Assembly: GCA_025617375.2 (NCBI GenBank)
Contig: JAMYGW020000025.1
Span: 1-34,497 of the forward strand
Length of the DNA stretch: 34,497 bases
DNA from: Acarospora socialis
Lineage: Eukaryota > Ascomycota > Lecanoromycetes > Acarosporales > Acarosporaceae
Reading direction: 5' to 3'
The notes beneath the pieces are model-generated. The model was not told where the DNA came from. It saw nothing but the letters and a program-made list of their open reading frames with translations, and searched no databases. Below, in pieces: positions 22,148-33,335 of the stretch. Numbering within the stretch: position 1 is the stretch's first letter; every line of letters begins with the position of its first letter. Position numbers and translations under genes: made by a program.

Positions 22148-22599
22148 TGTGAGCTCGAAAGGCCTAAGAATCTCGGAGAGGAGGTCAGCCGCTCGTGGTC
22201 CTATATCACGGACGGGACATATGACTTTGAGGAAAGTAAGTTTCTTTACCGTGTCTGCATATCCCCCTTAGGTGAAGCCTAGAGGCTGATCTAGCCCACC
22301 TAGGGCGCCAAAACGCGGGCGAGGTGACGGCGCTGACTAAGGCCGAAATGCTCGAATTCTACGATCTGCACCTCATGCCCGGGTCGTCGCAGATCGCTAA
22401 GCTGTCGGTGCATATGATTTCGCAGGTAAAGCCTGAAGGACAGCCGGATGGCGTGGAAGGGGAAGATGCTGATGATGTTGTGAATGGGAAATTGATAACC
22501 GATGTTAACACCTGGAGAAAGCAGCTCCAAAGAAGCAACTTTCCTAAGTCTGTCATAGCTATCAGTGAGCTCAGTGAACACAAAACTCCGCAGAGATGA
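22148..22599 (+). pseudogene. Insulysin-like (M16 metallopeptidase) C-terminal fragment
   Basis: Two exon pieces: from about 22148 to 22235, then 22304-22599 (TGA). The intron (22236-22303, 68 nt) has a GTAAGT donor and CTAG acceptor. The first piece reads ERPKNLGEEVSRSWSYIT and the junction gives YDFEERRQNAGEVTALTKAE. It continues EMLEFYDLHLMPGSSQIAKL, SVHMISQ and ends KLITDVNTWRKQL. This matches the last ~125 residues of fungal insulin-degrading-enzyme homologues (Ste23-type). These are normally about 1000 residues with the zinc site (HxxEH) near the N-terminus. That catalytic part is absent, and the sequence upstream is an AT-rich repeat, so the fragment cannot be an active peptidase. The coding remnant itself shows no stop. 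Confidence 0.85.
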
Positions 22600-22820
22600 A
22601 TGTTTTAATTCATCAAAGTGTTCTTTATGTATCTTCGCAAGATTACCTCCGACCTAGAACATCCGTCACTCCATGTTTTCCCCCCCTTTCCTGGCTAACA
22701 GATGTAATATCTGGCCTTTTTCCTTTGTATAATTGATACAGAATAAAAAAGGGCGCAAGCTTGCCACATAGCCTAACCACAACAGCAATGGAATTCCATG
22801 CACGTTAACTCTATTCGCAG
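22600..22820. other. Spacer between gene remnants
   Basis: Likely 3' flank of the insulysin fragment followed by an intron-like stretch ending ctattcgcag at 22820. No ORF or repeat of note. Confidence 0.3.
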
Positions 22821-23247
22821 CACTGAGTTGGTCTGAGTGGGGAGGCGCTTGTTCAACTTCCTTGACACAAAGCTCGATATCAATGTCTACATCCCTGCGA
22901 AGACGGTGGATCGTCTCGTTGACGAAGCGGATCTGCTTCTAATGTAAGCTTGTCAAATAAAATGAAGGCATTGAAGAGGGAAGCTGCCGCACTGAGAGTC
23001 GAGCTTGAGAGGGCAGTGGCCACGGCGGCGGAGAAGCTCGTTCCTAACGACGACGAGACGGGGATAGAAGCCAGCCCCGAGAACGTAAACTCAGGGAACG
23101 CGACACCCGAGGCGAAGCCGGAAAAAAGGTAACTAGATAAATTCCTATATCCTTTATCCCAGGAATGAAACCACACATTAATGCTAATTTACTCACAGCG
23201 GAGGCTCCTCAGAGGCCGTGGAGGATGGCGAGTCTATGCAAGCGTAG
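22821..23247 (+). pseudogene. Remnant of a coiled-coil protein with acidic tail
   Basis: After a CGCAG acceptor the frame reads TELV, a TGA at 22834-22836, then VGRRLFNFLDTKLDINVYIP and VDRLVDEADLLLM, ending at TAA 22942. The apparent continuation is in another frame from about 22950 (LSNKMKALKREAAALRVELE, a charged helix). It ends at a good intron (23129-23198; GTAACT donor, GCTAAT branch site, CACAG acceptor) and a last exon to TAG 23247 (GGSSEAVEDGESMQA). The internal stop and the 5-base frame offset argue for a decayed 3' end of a gene. TGA could come from CGA by CpG-to-TpG change. Family unknown. A very short (35-nt) intron at 22941-22975 could also restore the frame, so a functional version is not wholly excluded. 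Confidence 0.5.
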
Positions 23248-23249
23248 GG

Positions 23250-23530
23250 CTGAGATCGATTCAACGGATGGAAATACTGCAAACAGGGAAGGAAATGAGC
23301 AGGGCCTGGACATGCGCTAGGAGTAAGCCGTTAGTTGTGATGGGTGCGAAGTTGAGGATGTGGTAGCAGCGATGAGGAGGCTTAGAATGGGTTGGTCATG
23401 CGGTTGGCTTGATTGTGAGTACTTGGGTCATCTTACGGGCTTTCGGCAGTGGGATGACAAACAGAATTGGCTGAGGTTGATAAACGCGGTCGAGCTAATG
23501 CATTTTGTCCATTCATCAATTACTCTTCGA
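23250..23530. other. No gene recognised
   Basis: Ordinary-composition sequence with 60-70-codon ORFs in overlapping frames on the plus strand that look like chance frames. It lies between the coiled-coil remnant and the minus-strand ORF that ends at 23533. Confidence 0.3.
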
Positions 23531-23532
23531 CT

Positions 23533-24159
23533 TTATATACCAGCCAGCTCGGCATCTAGTTTCGCAGTCATGTAGTCCTTGCGTAGGTGCTGGCCGCTAT
23601 ATACAAGTTTGAGGAACAGGTCATCCATAATCGGGATCCTATGACGGTCGTAGAGAGCCTTCAATTTATCGGCTCGTGCATGTGAGATGCCGATTTGTGT
23701 TGACAAGTCGATGAAGGCTTTAGTGTGAATGGCTTCCGCAGTAACCTCTCGACCGGGACTGCTCCAAGATGGGGTGATTTGTCGACCAGACTGTACCTTG
23801 CGGACTTGGGCTACACCGTTTTCCGTGGAGCCAGGTCGGGCAGTCTTGCCTGCGGACAGTATTGTAGCACCGACAGAGGTACGGACACCTGAAGTTGGTT
23901 GGCTAAGAGGTGATGACGGTAACCTTCGCTGCCGGCCTTGACTGTCTGGTCTGGCCAGATCCCTGCGATGCGGCCTTCCATATTCATGAACAACATCGTG
24001 GACGTGGCCATCGCAAGCTGGTGGCACTCGATCTGTGGTTTTGTGACTGAATGCTTCCGTTGTCGGTTCGCCGATTGGGTCTTTGAAGGGCCCGACTTGA
24101 AGTAGGTCGCCCACTCTACCAGAAGTGTAAGACGAAGAGTATGTTCGCCGCGGTCATCT
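23533..24159 (-). CDS. Uncharacterised ORF of ~200 codons
   Basis: Open from just after a stop at about 24160 down to the stop at 23533. The N-terminal two thirds are polar and rich in Arg/Pro/Ser/Gly. The last ~60 residues look folded and helical (FIDLSTQIGISHARADKLKA, IMDDLFLKLVYSGQHLRKDY). No ATG lies near the left limit, and an acceptor-like CTTCTGGTAG precedes position 24114, so this may be the last exon of a gene. I recognise no family. Plus-strand ORFs over the same bases are likely shadows. Confidence 0.35.
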
Positions 24160-27100
24160 GGACTCTATCATATCTTACCCTGAACACGATGAGGTTGAAC
24201 ATCTTTCTTTTCCATACCACAGTAAAACTTCAACAGAAGCCATCAACAGAGTGTGCTGTCAGTTTATCATCCTTGTTTCTCTAGGTATAAAAGCCAACAA
24301 AGGGCGTTGCTGCTGATAATGTCATATGGGTCTATGGAAGCTCCCTACTCTCAAGGTTAGTTTGAGGTGCAGTGGTAGGGAGACAGTGGGCCTCGTGAGT
24401 TTGTGATAGTTTTGTCATCCAAATCCTTGAAAGGACGGCAGTGCATACCCAGTTCTTACTGTAGAAACCTATATATCATAGTAATACGAAGGATTGATGG
24501 CTTCAGATATGTGCTCAAACTATGTAATTACCACTTCAAACTATATGGAACCAACCTCTATATTGAAGAATCAACCGCAGCCGAAGCCCTGCTGACTAAG
24601 TCCGACATCTAGTTCCATTTCGGCCCCTGCGTTCGTAAGCCCTATCCGTTCGCGGTTTCTATCCTTAAGTAAGGGGTCCTGACGATAAGCATATCGTAAT
24701 GGGTAGTGCCTTCTCCTTATCCTTCAATGAAACAAGCCCTTTGTCCATCTGGTACTGCCCAGAGTGGGTCTGGGGCTGCGCCTGGAAGCGGAGGCTTTGG
24801 GACATGCGGCGCTCCTGAGGGAGGAAGACATAACGCCTTATTGATGGACGTGTGCTTTTGCGTAATCGAATTCGACATCAAACCTGCCAGCAAAGAGTCA
24901 GAACCCAAAGAATAGCTTTTTGATAACCCATTTTATAGTTGACAGAGAGACAAGACATACAAACCTGCAAGCAGCCTTACTGTATTTAAATGTGTTCTGA
25001 CAGTTCAATAATAATCTATCTTAATAAAGATCTGAGATCAGCATTTCAAATCTGAAACGCTGAATGTTATATTTCACATGATTTTGAAACTTGTTCCTCT
25101 CTTTCCTGTTTTGGTCTTAGCAGAGGCAGAATAGACCTTCAGGACTCTTTACACCTGATCTCAGCCATTGTATTTGGCGATGACCAACTGGCCGTGGAAA
25201 TAGGATATACAGTAGTTGCATGAGGGGGCGCCATAATTTGATCCGTAAGGACTGACAACAGGATCAACACCATTTCCTGAGGCATAGAACTTCAGGACCG
25301 AGCAGTGGAGGCAGGCGATGCGTGCTTGATCGTGGAAGATTGACGCTGAAGCCGACAATAGATCTGGATGTGTTTCTTTTCCTCAATGGATTCCAGTTTG
25401 GCGCACTTTTTCACCACCGGAAAACCACGAACTTTGCCCGGGACACCTCCGGCAGGACGTCGCCTAAACCAGTTTGGACATCGTTGCTACGAGACAGCGT
25501 CTCAATACCACTACGAAGAAGCCTTTCTAAGTAGAGGGATTACAAATATGGATTTGGGATTGGGGGGCCCAACAAATCGTGAACTTTTGCTATTTGTTTC
25601 TTATCTAGCTATCTGCTTTCCATTCTTTTTACTTGTTGCCAAAGATGTTCCATATGACCTTGAAAAGGTTAGAATCTTGACCTCAAGCAGAAACTGTACT
25701 GTCCTTCAATCCAATGTCAATGTCAGTAATCTTTTGCTTCCAGGGATTTTAGTGCTTTCGTTTGCAGTGTGAAATACGATTGCATCAGCTATGACCATAT
25801 CTCTGTTCCCTTCTTTTGATTACAACTGACTGTTAAGACAGTTTTGCAATTCGATGTTCAAAAAACAATGAAAGGCATAAGATTAGTATTAGGGATGTTG
25901 ACAACGAAGATCAAGACAGGAGGTAAAATCAGAAGCTTGACTCACCAGAAGTTTGAAAACAAGTCCCGGTGGAACCTCAGTTACCTGGAGATCCTAATGG
26001 AGCTAGGGACTGAATTTCAAGAATACAACACCGTTTGTAAAGAGCAAAAATTGCGAGAAACGAATAAGCAGCGTGAAGGAGTTAAGAGGCATCAATTAAT
26101 TGGCTTCAAATGCTTCTGGTGTCAAAGTCCCACTTTCACCACCACGCTTCCTTTTGCGCAAATCCCTCGCAGTTGTGCCTCCTGGTGTCTTCTCTGGCTC
26201 AGATTGTGTTGTTTCCACCACAGTCTTGAGCTGAGCGGGGAATAGGAGCAAGGGCCACTTCCACTGCGCCAGTGTACAAGCCTGCCATTCATTTGAACTT
26301 ATTGTAGAACCTGCAGCGCCGGCCAAGACGGTTGAGCGTTGATCTCGCACCTCATACGCCTACAGATCGCCGGAACATTGTTTCAGCCCTGCTGATTAGC
26401 AAGTATTTCTTTGAGCTGAATGATCTTCTGGTCTATGAATTGGGATTGTATTGGTGTTGAGACTCTATCTGTTGTCGGAACAACAGACCAAAAGACTGCC
26501 AAAGCACTCCTTCGGCTCTAACTTCCTCAACTGGACTTTGTCACGGTTACTGAAGTACTGGCGATTTTTAACGGCATGGGCGACGTCTGTTCTCTATGCC
26601 AGCCGTATTGCAAGTCATTGATGTTCTACGTCAGGAACCTCACAAACGTCATGAGTATTTATCTGGAGGGCGGACAAGGAGAATACCGGAGGATCGGTGC
26701 ATTCCGTAAGAGTATAGATCGATTCCTCCAGCAGCAAAATCTACGCGCAAGCCTCAGTGTACCAGATCACGGAACCCAAGGAGCCTTGTTCTGCCGTCCC
26801 TGTTCCGACTCCCAATCGGCACAAAATATCCGGCCTCGGACAAGAAAGCTTCAGCAAATGAGCCTAGACCGATGGAGCAAGCCTCGACTTGAGTTGAATG
26901 TTGGCTGAATTGAGCGATTAACAGGTCTTTTGTCTACAGGCAACGTATGGAGATGACAGGAATCTTGGGATGAAGGTTCTGAACCGGAGGAAACACTCTA
27001 ATTTTCAAGACGTACTCATATTCTCTTGAAAGCCTTTCTCCACCTTCTCCCTACGTGCATTGAAAGCCACCTCGCTGCAGCGCTTCAGTTTGCAGCTCAC

Positions 27101-27430
27101 TGGGCGATCAATATCCTGCATCCATGAACTCTGACTTTCTGCCACCACATGGCATTGATGCTGCCGCTATATTCCTCCTTTGAGCGACGTCGCAGAACCT
27201 CCCACCCATAAGTCACGACCCTGATGAATCTGTCCCAAGCCGATGCGAATTGTCCGCGTATAGTGTCTTTTGCATGCGAATTGTTGATATCATGAGCTGG
27301 ACAAGGTGGATGACATTCAGTGACGCGGCACGGGTTCTCTGCAAGAGTTGGTAGCCGAAATTCACGATAATCTGAATTGCATACTGTTTTATAAAGTCTT
27401 GACAACAATGATCTCTTACAAAATTTGATG
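24160..27430. other. Low-confidence ORFs only
   Basis: Several ORFs of 65-135 codons, none assigned. Examples: 25161-25358 minus (ends SYFHGQLVIAKYNG), 25368-25772 plus (with a hydrophobic stretch LLLFVSYLAICFPFFLLVAK), 25844-26245 plus, 26096-26350 minus (tail with ARDLRKRKRGGES, a possible nuclear-localisation-type basic run), 26576-26908 plus, and 27097-27456 minus. The 26096-26350 frame has a CTGTAG acceptor-like site just upstream (around 26360), so it could be a terminal exon. Without homology I cannot separate decayed genes from chance frames. Confidence 0.3.
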
Positions 27431-28170
27431 AGATTTTCTTCAAGTTTGCACACCAATTGATCAAGAGATTAATAATTCTGTTATGTCACAACAGTGAAGC
27501 TCAAATATTACTACAACAAAGACCAGTTGTAAGAAGTACAATTCACAAAGCAGGTGCAATGTCATTCAGGAGCTTTACATTGAAGAAATAAAGTGAGTGT
27601 TTAATTGATTTACTTTTCATCAAGATCAACCATCAACTTTGAACATCTCAACCTACTTGAAACAGATTGATATGATAAACAGTTTACAAAGGGTGTCAAA
27701 AACATGAAAGCACAATCAGTGAGACTTAAGAGCAGTATACAATACTTGTACTGAACAAAGTTGCTTCTCTTTGTGTGTTGTAAACATCTTCTGCTGTTTG
27801 AGCACCACTTATTGCTCTGCCACGATCTTTGACATCTAGTCTTGGGTTGAGGCTACACCTCAAAAAACTCGCCCATGGCCGCTTATGTCACCTAGCCTCA
27901 GGCTCACTTGTAATGCCACAGCGCTAAAATGCTGACTAAGATCTCTCAGTCTTCAACTCTTCATGTGTAAGCATATCTTAACTTCCAGTTGAACAAAAGT
28001 TTTTCTTATAATTTTGTCTTATTTAGAGCATCATAGAAATAATATATTCCATAAAAGAAAATGAATAATTGTAGAGTCGCTCAAGTCAGATATTTTACAG
28101 CTGATGAAGTGCTCAGATTGCTTAGTCAGAAAACAGTGTGTGTGCACCTTCATAGAATCAAAACCTGAAC
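27430..28170. other. AT-rich repeat-like block with a GC-richer insert
   Basis: Mostly AT-rich sequence of the same look as the other mutated blocks, with no readable protein. A GC-richer patch (about 27830-27960, including ggcttatgtcacctagcctc-like text) interrupts it. The block forms the upstream flank of the F-box gene; the gene's promoter would lie between it and 28484. Confidence 0.4.
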
Positions 28171-28483
28171 CAAAAAGCTAACTGACCCGGTGGTCAGTCT
28201 CTAACAATATCTTTAACAAATTCACAACAAAAGTGCATAAATCAATTATCTGAAGAGCGGTTGTTTTCATTGATTTTAAGTTGTATTGTTGTTGTGTTAA
28301 TTCTATGTGGTGCTGCTTATAGTATGACCCATGACTAAAATCTAAATTTAGGTACTGTAACTGGCACATGACTTGGGTAAGAGGACACATAGGATCTCAT
28401 TAGAAACTTTGGCCGATATCCCACAATCAACCACTCAGTCTTGTCTTAGCTACTACTCTTAATTCTTTGAACCTCTGGTTTTC

Positions 28484-30069
28484 ATGGCAACAGCAAATAC
28501 AGCTCATCGACTCTGGGGGATATCAGAACTAGTAATATTGATATTGGAGCAGGTGGTTATTCATTCAGCTTTGAACTTCCGGCAAAAGCTTACATTTCTA
28601 GTTACCTAGTCCTGCCCTGGCGAGAACTACGTGTCTCAACAACCAATTGTATCGACTTGCTATACCTGTGTTATATCACTCTGTACAAATCTCTATCTTC
28701 AACCCAACACTGGACGATGAGCAGGCCCAAAAGTGTTTTATAGCTGCGGTCAACTCTTGCAAGACTCATCATGGCTTAGTAAAGCATTTGATGATTGATG
28801 GATGGGATGGGTATGATGGAGATCTTCCTACAGAGCATAAGAAAAAAAACATCAATGCATTGAAGTCGCAGTTTCGATGCATCAAAGAGGTAGTTAAGAT
28901 GACAACACATCTTTCTCACTTTGTGTATGTCGTCCATTACTTCTTTGTTTGTTTGCCTTGATTCTAAGAAAGATGTGCAATAGTTGGCAACCATCTGCGG
29001 GACTGCCTCAAAACCTTGTAAAGCCTCTCCTTAAGGGTCAAGAGCTTGAGAAAATTAGTATACCTTCGGCCTGGAATCCATGGTCTTCAGCACGGAACAA
29101 CAGTGGGTTTACTCTCACTAGCCTCTGTAGGTCCTTGAAGTCAGTCTCAGTCATTGGAATCAGTGATTCAGAGATGCTCAAGATGATCTTACATGAAGGG
29201 AACAAATACCATGGTCTCAGGCTTGAGTTTGTCCGCTTCTTCGAACTGGGTTCATTACCTTCCACACTAAGACCGACCATGTCAGTTCTATCCTGCCTAT
29301 CAATCTCTAACTGCTCAATTGAAGACCTCATCAGAGATGCAGAGCCACTGAAGTTCTGCAGTCTAGTTCAACTGAAGATTCTCTATTGCAAAGGTGTTGA
29401 AGAATTCCTGAGGTGTGTTAGTGATAAGCTAAAGGAGCTTGTCATCATACAACTGAAGATATCTGCACTCATCTCATTCCTGAACTCATCCAACGCCAAG
29501 CTTAATGTTCTGAGCCTTTGCTTTTACCAATGTGATGATGCTACTCAGACATGGGAAGAACTTTTAGAGGGCGTCAGCAGATATAAAGAGAGTCTTAGAT
29601 GGCTATCTCTGCAAGTGTCTGAACCGGGCAATGAGAAGACTTGTCCATTCGACATCTGGTGCAGATATGCGCCATTTATGCATCTGCAGGGACTCCAGCT
29701 GTCGTTTGCCGCTGATACAGCATCGTCTGGTATATGTGTGAGTATCAATTCTCTCTATTATCCACAGTGTATATATAGCTAACAGTCAAGAAGCTTCAAG
29801 ATCTTGTCTATCCTCCTTATATGACAAATCTCGAATACCTCTGGATCATGGGCCTGGGTTATGTTTCATTCCGGCGAATCGAAACTATTTTACACACGCT
29901 GGCGAGCAAAGCACCCAGATTACATGACATTACTTTTGATGCTTTTGAACACTATAAGGTCACCTTTCAAGCTGTTAACCCTGGTGGTCACCAGCACATT
30001 ATGTTGGTTAAAGATCATACTTGCACTTTTGTTCATCCTGAGGATTACCTATTTAGGAACTTTCTATGA
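28484..30069 (+). CDS. F-box protein with leucine-rich C-terminal region
   Basis: Four exons: 28484-28552, 28602-28924, 28969-29737, 29779-30069, giving 483 residues. Introns are 49, 44 and 41 nt. Residues ~10-55 form an F-box: WGISELVILILEQ joined by splicing to LPSPALARTTCLNNQLYRLA and IPVLYHSV. The remainder has leucine-rich-repeat-like segments (MSVLSCLSISNCSIEDL, LVQLKILYCKGVEEFLRCVS, LNVLSLCFYQCDD, LQGLQLSF). Family knowledge: such proteins are substrate adaptors of SCF ubiquitin ligases, binding Skp1 through the F-box and targets through the repeats. The ATG sits 69 nt before the first intron, with no earlier in-frame exon needed. The last intron is ambiguous: GTGAGT at 29738 to TATAG at 29778, or GTATAT at 29731 to CTAACAG at 29785; both keep the frame. 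No stop or frameshift is seen, so the gene appears intact. Confidence 0.8.
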
Positions 30070-30199
30070 CCCCAACTGCGATCCAGGGTCTAGGTTCCGT
30101 GTTTGGCATCGGGAATGCAATTAGCACAACTGAGCAAAGCTAAGGCTTGAACATTAGAGTCTGAGGTGCACAACAAGAAACACTGCCACAGGGAGCTGA

Positions 30200-31081
30200 G
30201 GCTGGTATGTTTGGGGAGGTACTTGAGAAGGCGTCGTTGGGCTATGCGGAGTCATGTCGGCAGTTCGGTCTTGGTTGGATATGTTCTCATCAACAGCATT
30301 CATAAATAGAGTAATGGGGGTCACATGTGAATTGATGAGGTTCCTGAAGCGAGGGCACCACCAAGCCAATTGTGCGATGTTCCAAGATATCCGGCGTCCG
30401 CAATATTGGAGTTCTATGTGAAGTGGATATAATCGGGTAGGTCAGAACTGACCACCTGAAAAAGTCGGAAAGATACCTGCAAGCATGAGAGACAAGAAAG
30501 GAAAGCCCGAAGCACTGCACAAAGGTGGTAGAAGAGCTTGCCGTAAATATCAGCAGCTGCAGGCCCACTCAAAGTGTTATTCACGGGTTTGGTTCTTGAA
30601 AGTCCTAGCATTGAGACCCAAACGGTAGCAGGAGTCCGTCTCCCCGGAACCGATTCTTTGCAATTTGACGGGAAGGAGATTTAAAAAGCAGATATCAATC
30701 ACAATAGTCCTTCCTGGATTCAGCAAGAGCGGAGTTGGTTCGCCTGTTCCGCCGTTAAGTCTTCTGGAACTGGGTGCTTTGGTCTTGATCTTTTCGCAAA
30801 TGCTTTTGATGAGAGGACGAATCCGTTGTTGAAGGATGTTAAGATCGGACTTGTGAATGAGAGCCGAGCATCAGATGTGGATTATGCACTCAACTGCCTC
30901 GTTGATGTTGTCGACTATGAGGGCAATAAGAAGCATAATAGCGTTGTGTGCCATGATAGCAAGATCACAGTCGTTCATTGTAATGTCGACAGATCAGTTG
31001 TCGCTGCTAGGGATCTGGGCGATGGTCTTGGCAACGTTTCGAAGGTCACTGGAAGCTATAGCGTGATAATTCCCATCAGTT
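30200..31081 (-). pseudogene. Pseudogene of a DUF4470-type fungal protein
   Basis: Pieces read on the minus strand, in order but in shifting frames. From about 31081 to 30750: SSDLRNVAKTIAQIPSSDN, DCDLAIMAHNAIMLLIALIV, DNINEAVECIIHI, CSALIHKSDLNILQQRIRPL and SICEKIKTKAPSS. Then a deletion and frameshifts to DLTAEQANQLRS, ALAESRKDY and NRFRGDGLLLPFG. At 30610-30420: LSGPAAADIYGKLFYHLCAV and LQVSFRLFQVVSSDLPDY. At about 30330-30260: TLFMNAVDENISNQDRTADM. The series resembles DUF4470-domain proteins of filamentous fungi, which are often found with a MYND finger; their role is unknown. At least three TGA stops interrupt it. One stands where Trp is expected (HIW) and one where Arg is expected (CGA to TGA). 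The upstream N-terminal part was not found. Confidence 0.75.
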
Positions 31082-31099
31082 TGGGAGCTGAGTTAGATT

Positions 31100-32820
31100 A
31101 AGTCAAACTGCACGTACCGGCAAACAAAGAAACTGTTTTGTTTGCGCATGCTCTACCATATAGAGAATTCGCACCCCGTACCCTCCTGACTTTAAGCACC
31201 TTTACTGCATGTGCACCGCAGATCATTGTAAAGCAATGATACTGAATAACTATTCAAAGTATAATGGGAGCCGATTCATACACTGACCCAAGTCACAGCT
31301 AATTGAGAACCACTCTCTACTCTGCTCAGTCAGATGGTCTTTATGATGGTGATAGATCTAATTGATAGAAATTGAGTGATCAATCTCAAGAGAACCTTCT
31401 ACTTCGCCTTGCCACGTTGAGTCGAGATTCAAATGACTTCGCGCACCCCTGTACGCTGCCCTGCCCAAGGTGTTGCTGCCTGATATGAGAGCCCGCGACA
31501 GCATTCTAGGTACTACATTACATCAAAGTAGATCTATGAGCTATCACCGATGTAGTGGACAATAATACGTAAGTTACCTTTTGGTCTAGCTCGCTGCGAG
31601 GCGAGAATCGGCAACAATGCATGCAAAGTGAAGCTCCTAAAACACATTTCAGGGTCAAGGCATTAGCTGACCACGACTAGGCTACCTTCGTCCGCAAGGA
31701 CGACAACTAGATAGCACGCCAAGGAAGACGACAAAGAAGAAAAACATTCAAAAAGATGCTTTCGAACAATTATGTACAGTGCCATATAAACTTGCACGCA
31801 GAAGAGGCTGACGTCACTGTCTCAGATCCATCCTCCAGCAAAAAACAGCATAATGAGCAAGAATGAAAGAAAATTGCGAGGCCAGTAGAGGAGGCTCTAG
31901 GTTCAAATCTACGGACCCTTGCGGTAAAGGTGCTAAATATTGACCGTCCAATATAGGACCTCCACCCATTTGACATCTGGCGCATAAACAGCTCGCCATG
32001 CCCTAGGGAGACATCGGTAGCGTTAAGTAGCTGATAGTCTTCTTAAAATTAAAGAATTCATATTGGCCAGCTAATACATCGAGGTCAAAATCCTGCTTTA
32101 GCAACTGATATACTAGAGAGTAAGCTTCTGTACAGGACCATCCCGTAGTATGATCTTCATCTGGTTATGCTCATGGGGAAACCGGGGAGGGTGATATTAA
32201 ATAATCAAACTCACAGCCTCTATACTACCGATGTAAATATTCCGAGGCGGTGGACCACCAACGGGGTCTAATTTACACCTCCATTCATACCGGAAGTCAT
32301 TATGTTAGATTCATGGGTTCCGGAATCGGCTATGACATTGATCAGTTGTCCGAGAGAGGGCGAGGCCCCGGAAAAGGTGGGGTTGAGGAAAGAAGGACTT
32401 GTTCTGTGATATCTTTTGATTTCAAATGGTTGTGCACCTGTCTGTAATATGCATGGTTCTTGAGGTGGCCGAGGAAGGCTACTGTCATGGATCCGCATAT
32501 CTTGGACCGATTCGACCATTTGGAGGATCTACTAGGTACGCCGCCTTTAGATCAAGTGGTTGGACCTACCTGTGGAACGAGGGGGTCACATTGTCATAAC
32601 TACAGATGGAGTCTAGTATAACAGTAGAGTCTGGACATGGCTTCAAAAACAACTCCGCGGCATGTCTTTCCGTACCACAGCTCATGGCTTCATCGCAACA
32701 GCAAAGCTTCAAGGTGTAAGGATTTGAAGCAGGAAAAGCCACTCTGCAATATTCACTTATCTAATTCTCCACTCAACATACTTGAAACTCAACTTGAACA
32801 GCTGATCAAAGTTTCATCAT
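31100..32820. other. No gene recognised
   Basis: ORFs of 60-83 codons (31770-31985 and 32268-32519 minus, 32250-32447 and 32637-32822 plus) show no family resemblance. There is no splice-linked exon set that I could assemble, no RNA gene and no clear repeat. AT content rises toward 32820. Confidence 0.35.
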
Positions 32821-33335
32821 AGTATTTTCTGGCTTTACTGAAAGATAAGTATAAATCATTAAAACTTCTTTCTTTCTTCAGCATCTCTTTGTTATGTTCT
32901 CACTGAAGATTTCTCTGGTATTAGAGCTAAGAGTTAAGCTTAGTGATATAAAGATTTCAATGACAACATCTTTGTAATAAATTTTCATCATGGCATTTGT
33001 AGAACTGATAAATTTATTGTGATTTATTATTTTATTAAGCTCATTCTCAACTTCATTGAGCAGTGTGAACTTATATTTAAATCTATAGTCATTTTGTATA
33101 AATTATTAGATTTGATTGTAACATTATTCTTTTTTGAATATTAATTCTTGTTGAAATTAAAGATCTTTAAAATTTCAACTCTATTCAATCTGACTTCTCT
33201 ATGTCATATGATACTGCTTAATCAGCATACATTAAAAGTTATTTTCTTTGTGTAGCTTAGTATTTTAAATATTTAAGATATCTAATAGTAAGTAATAGAA
33301 ATGTTTCAATTTCAACAGATTATATACTTAAATTT
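32820..33335. other. AT-rich mutated repeat sequence
   Basis: Very AT-rich, with CpG and CpC nearly absent, and no readable protein. It directly precedes the mutated LTR, so it is probably an older repeat into which the gypsy-type element inserted, or with which it was co-mutated. Confidence 0.5.

Noticed and set aside
25368-25772. Possible small membrane protein
   Set aside because: One hydrophobic stretch only, no conserved motif and overlapping ORFs; not enough to call a gene.
30826-31101. 91-codon plus-strand ORF that looks protein-like
   Set aside because: The minus strand of the same bases reads as a DUF4470-like protein with several matching blocks, so the plus ORF is a shadow.
31890-31930. 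Possible tRNA (ggttcaaatct resembles a T-loop box)
   Set aside because: No pairing acceptor stem, D arm or anticodon arm could be placed upstream.
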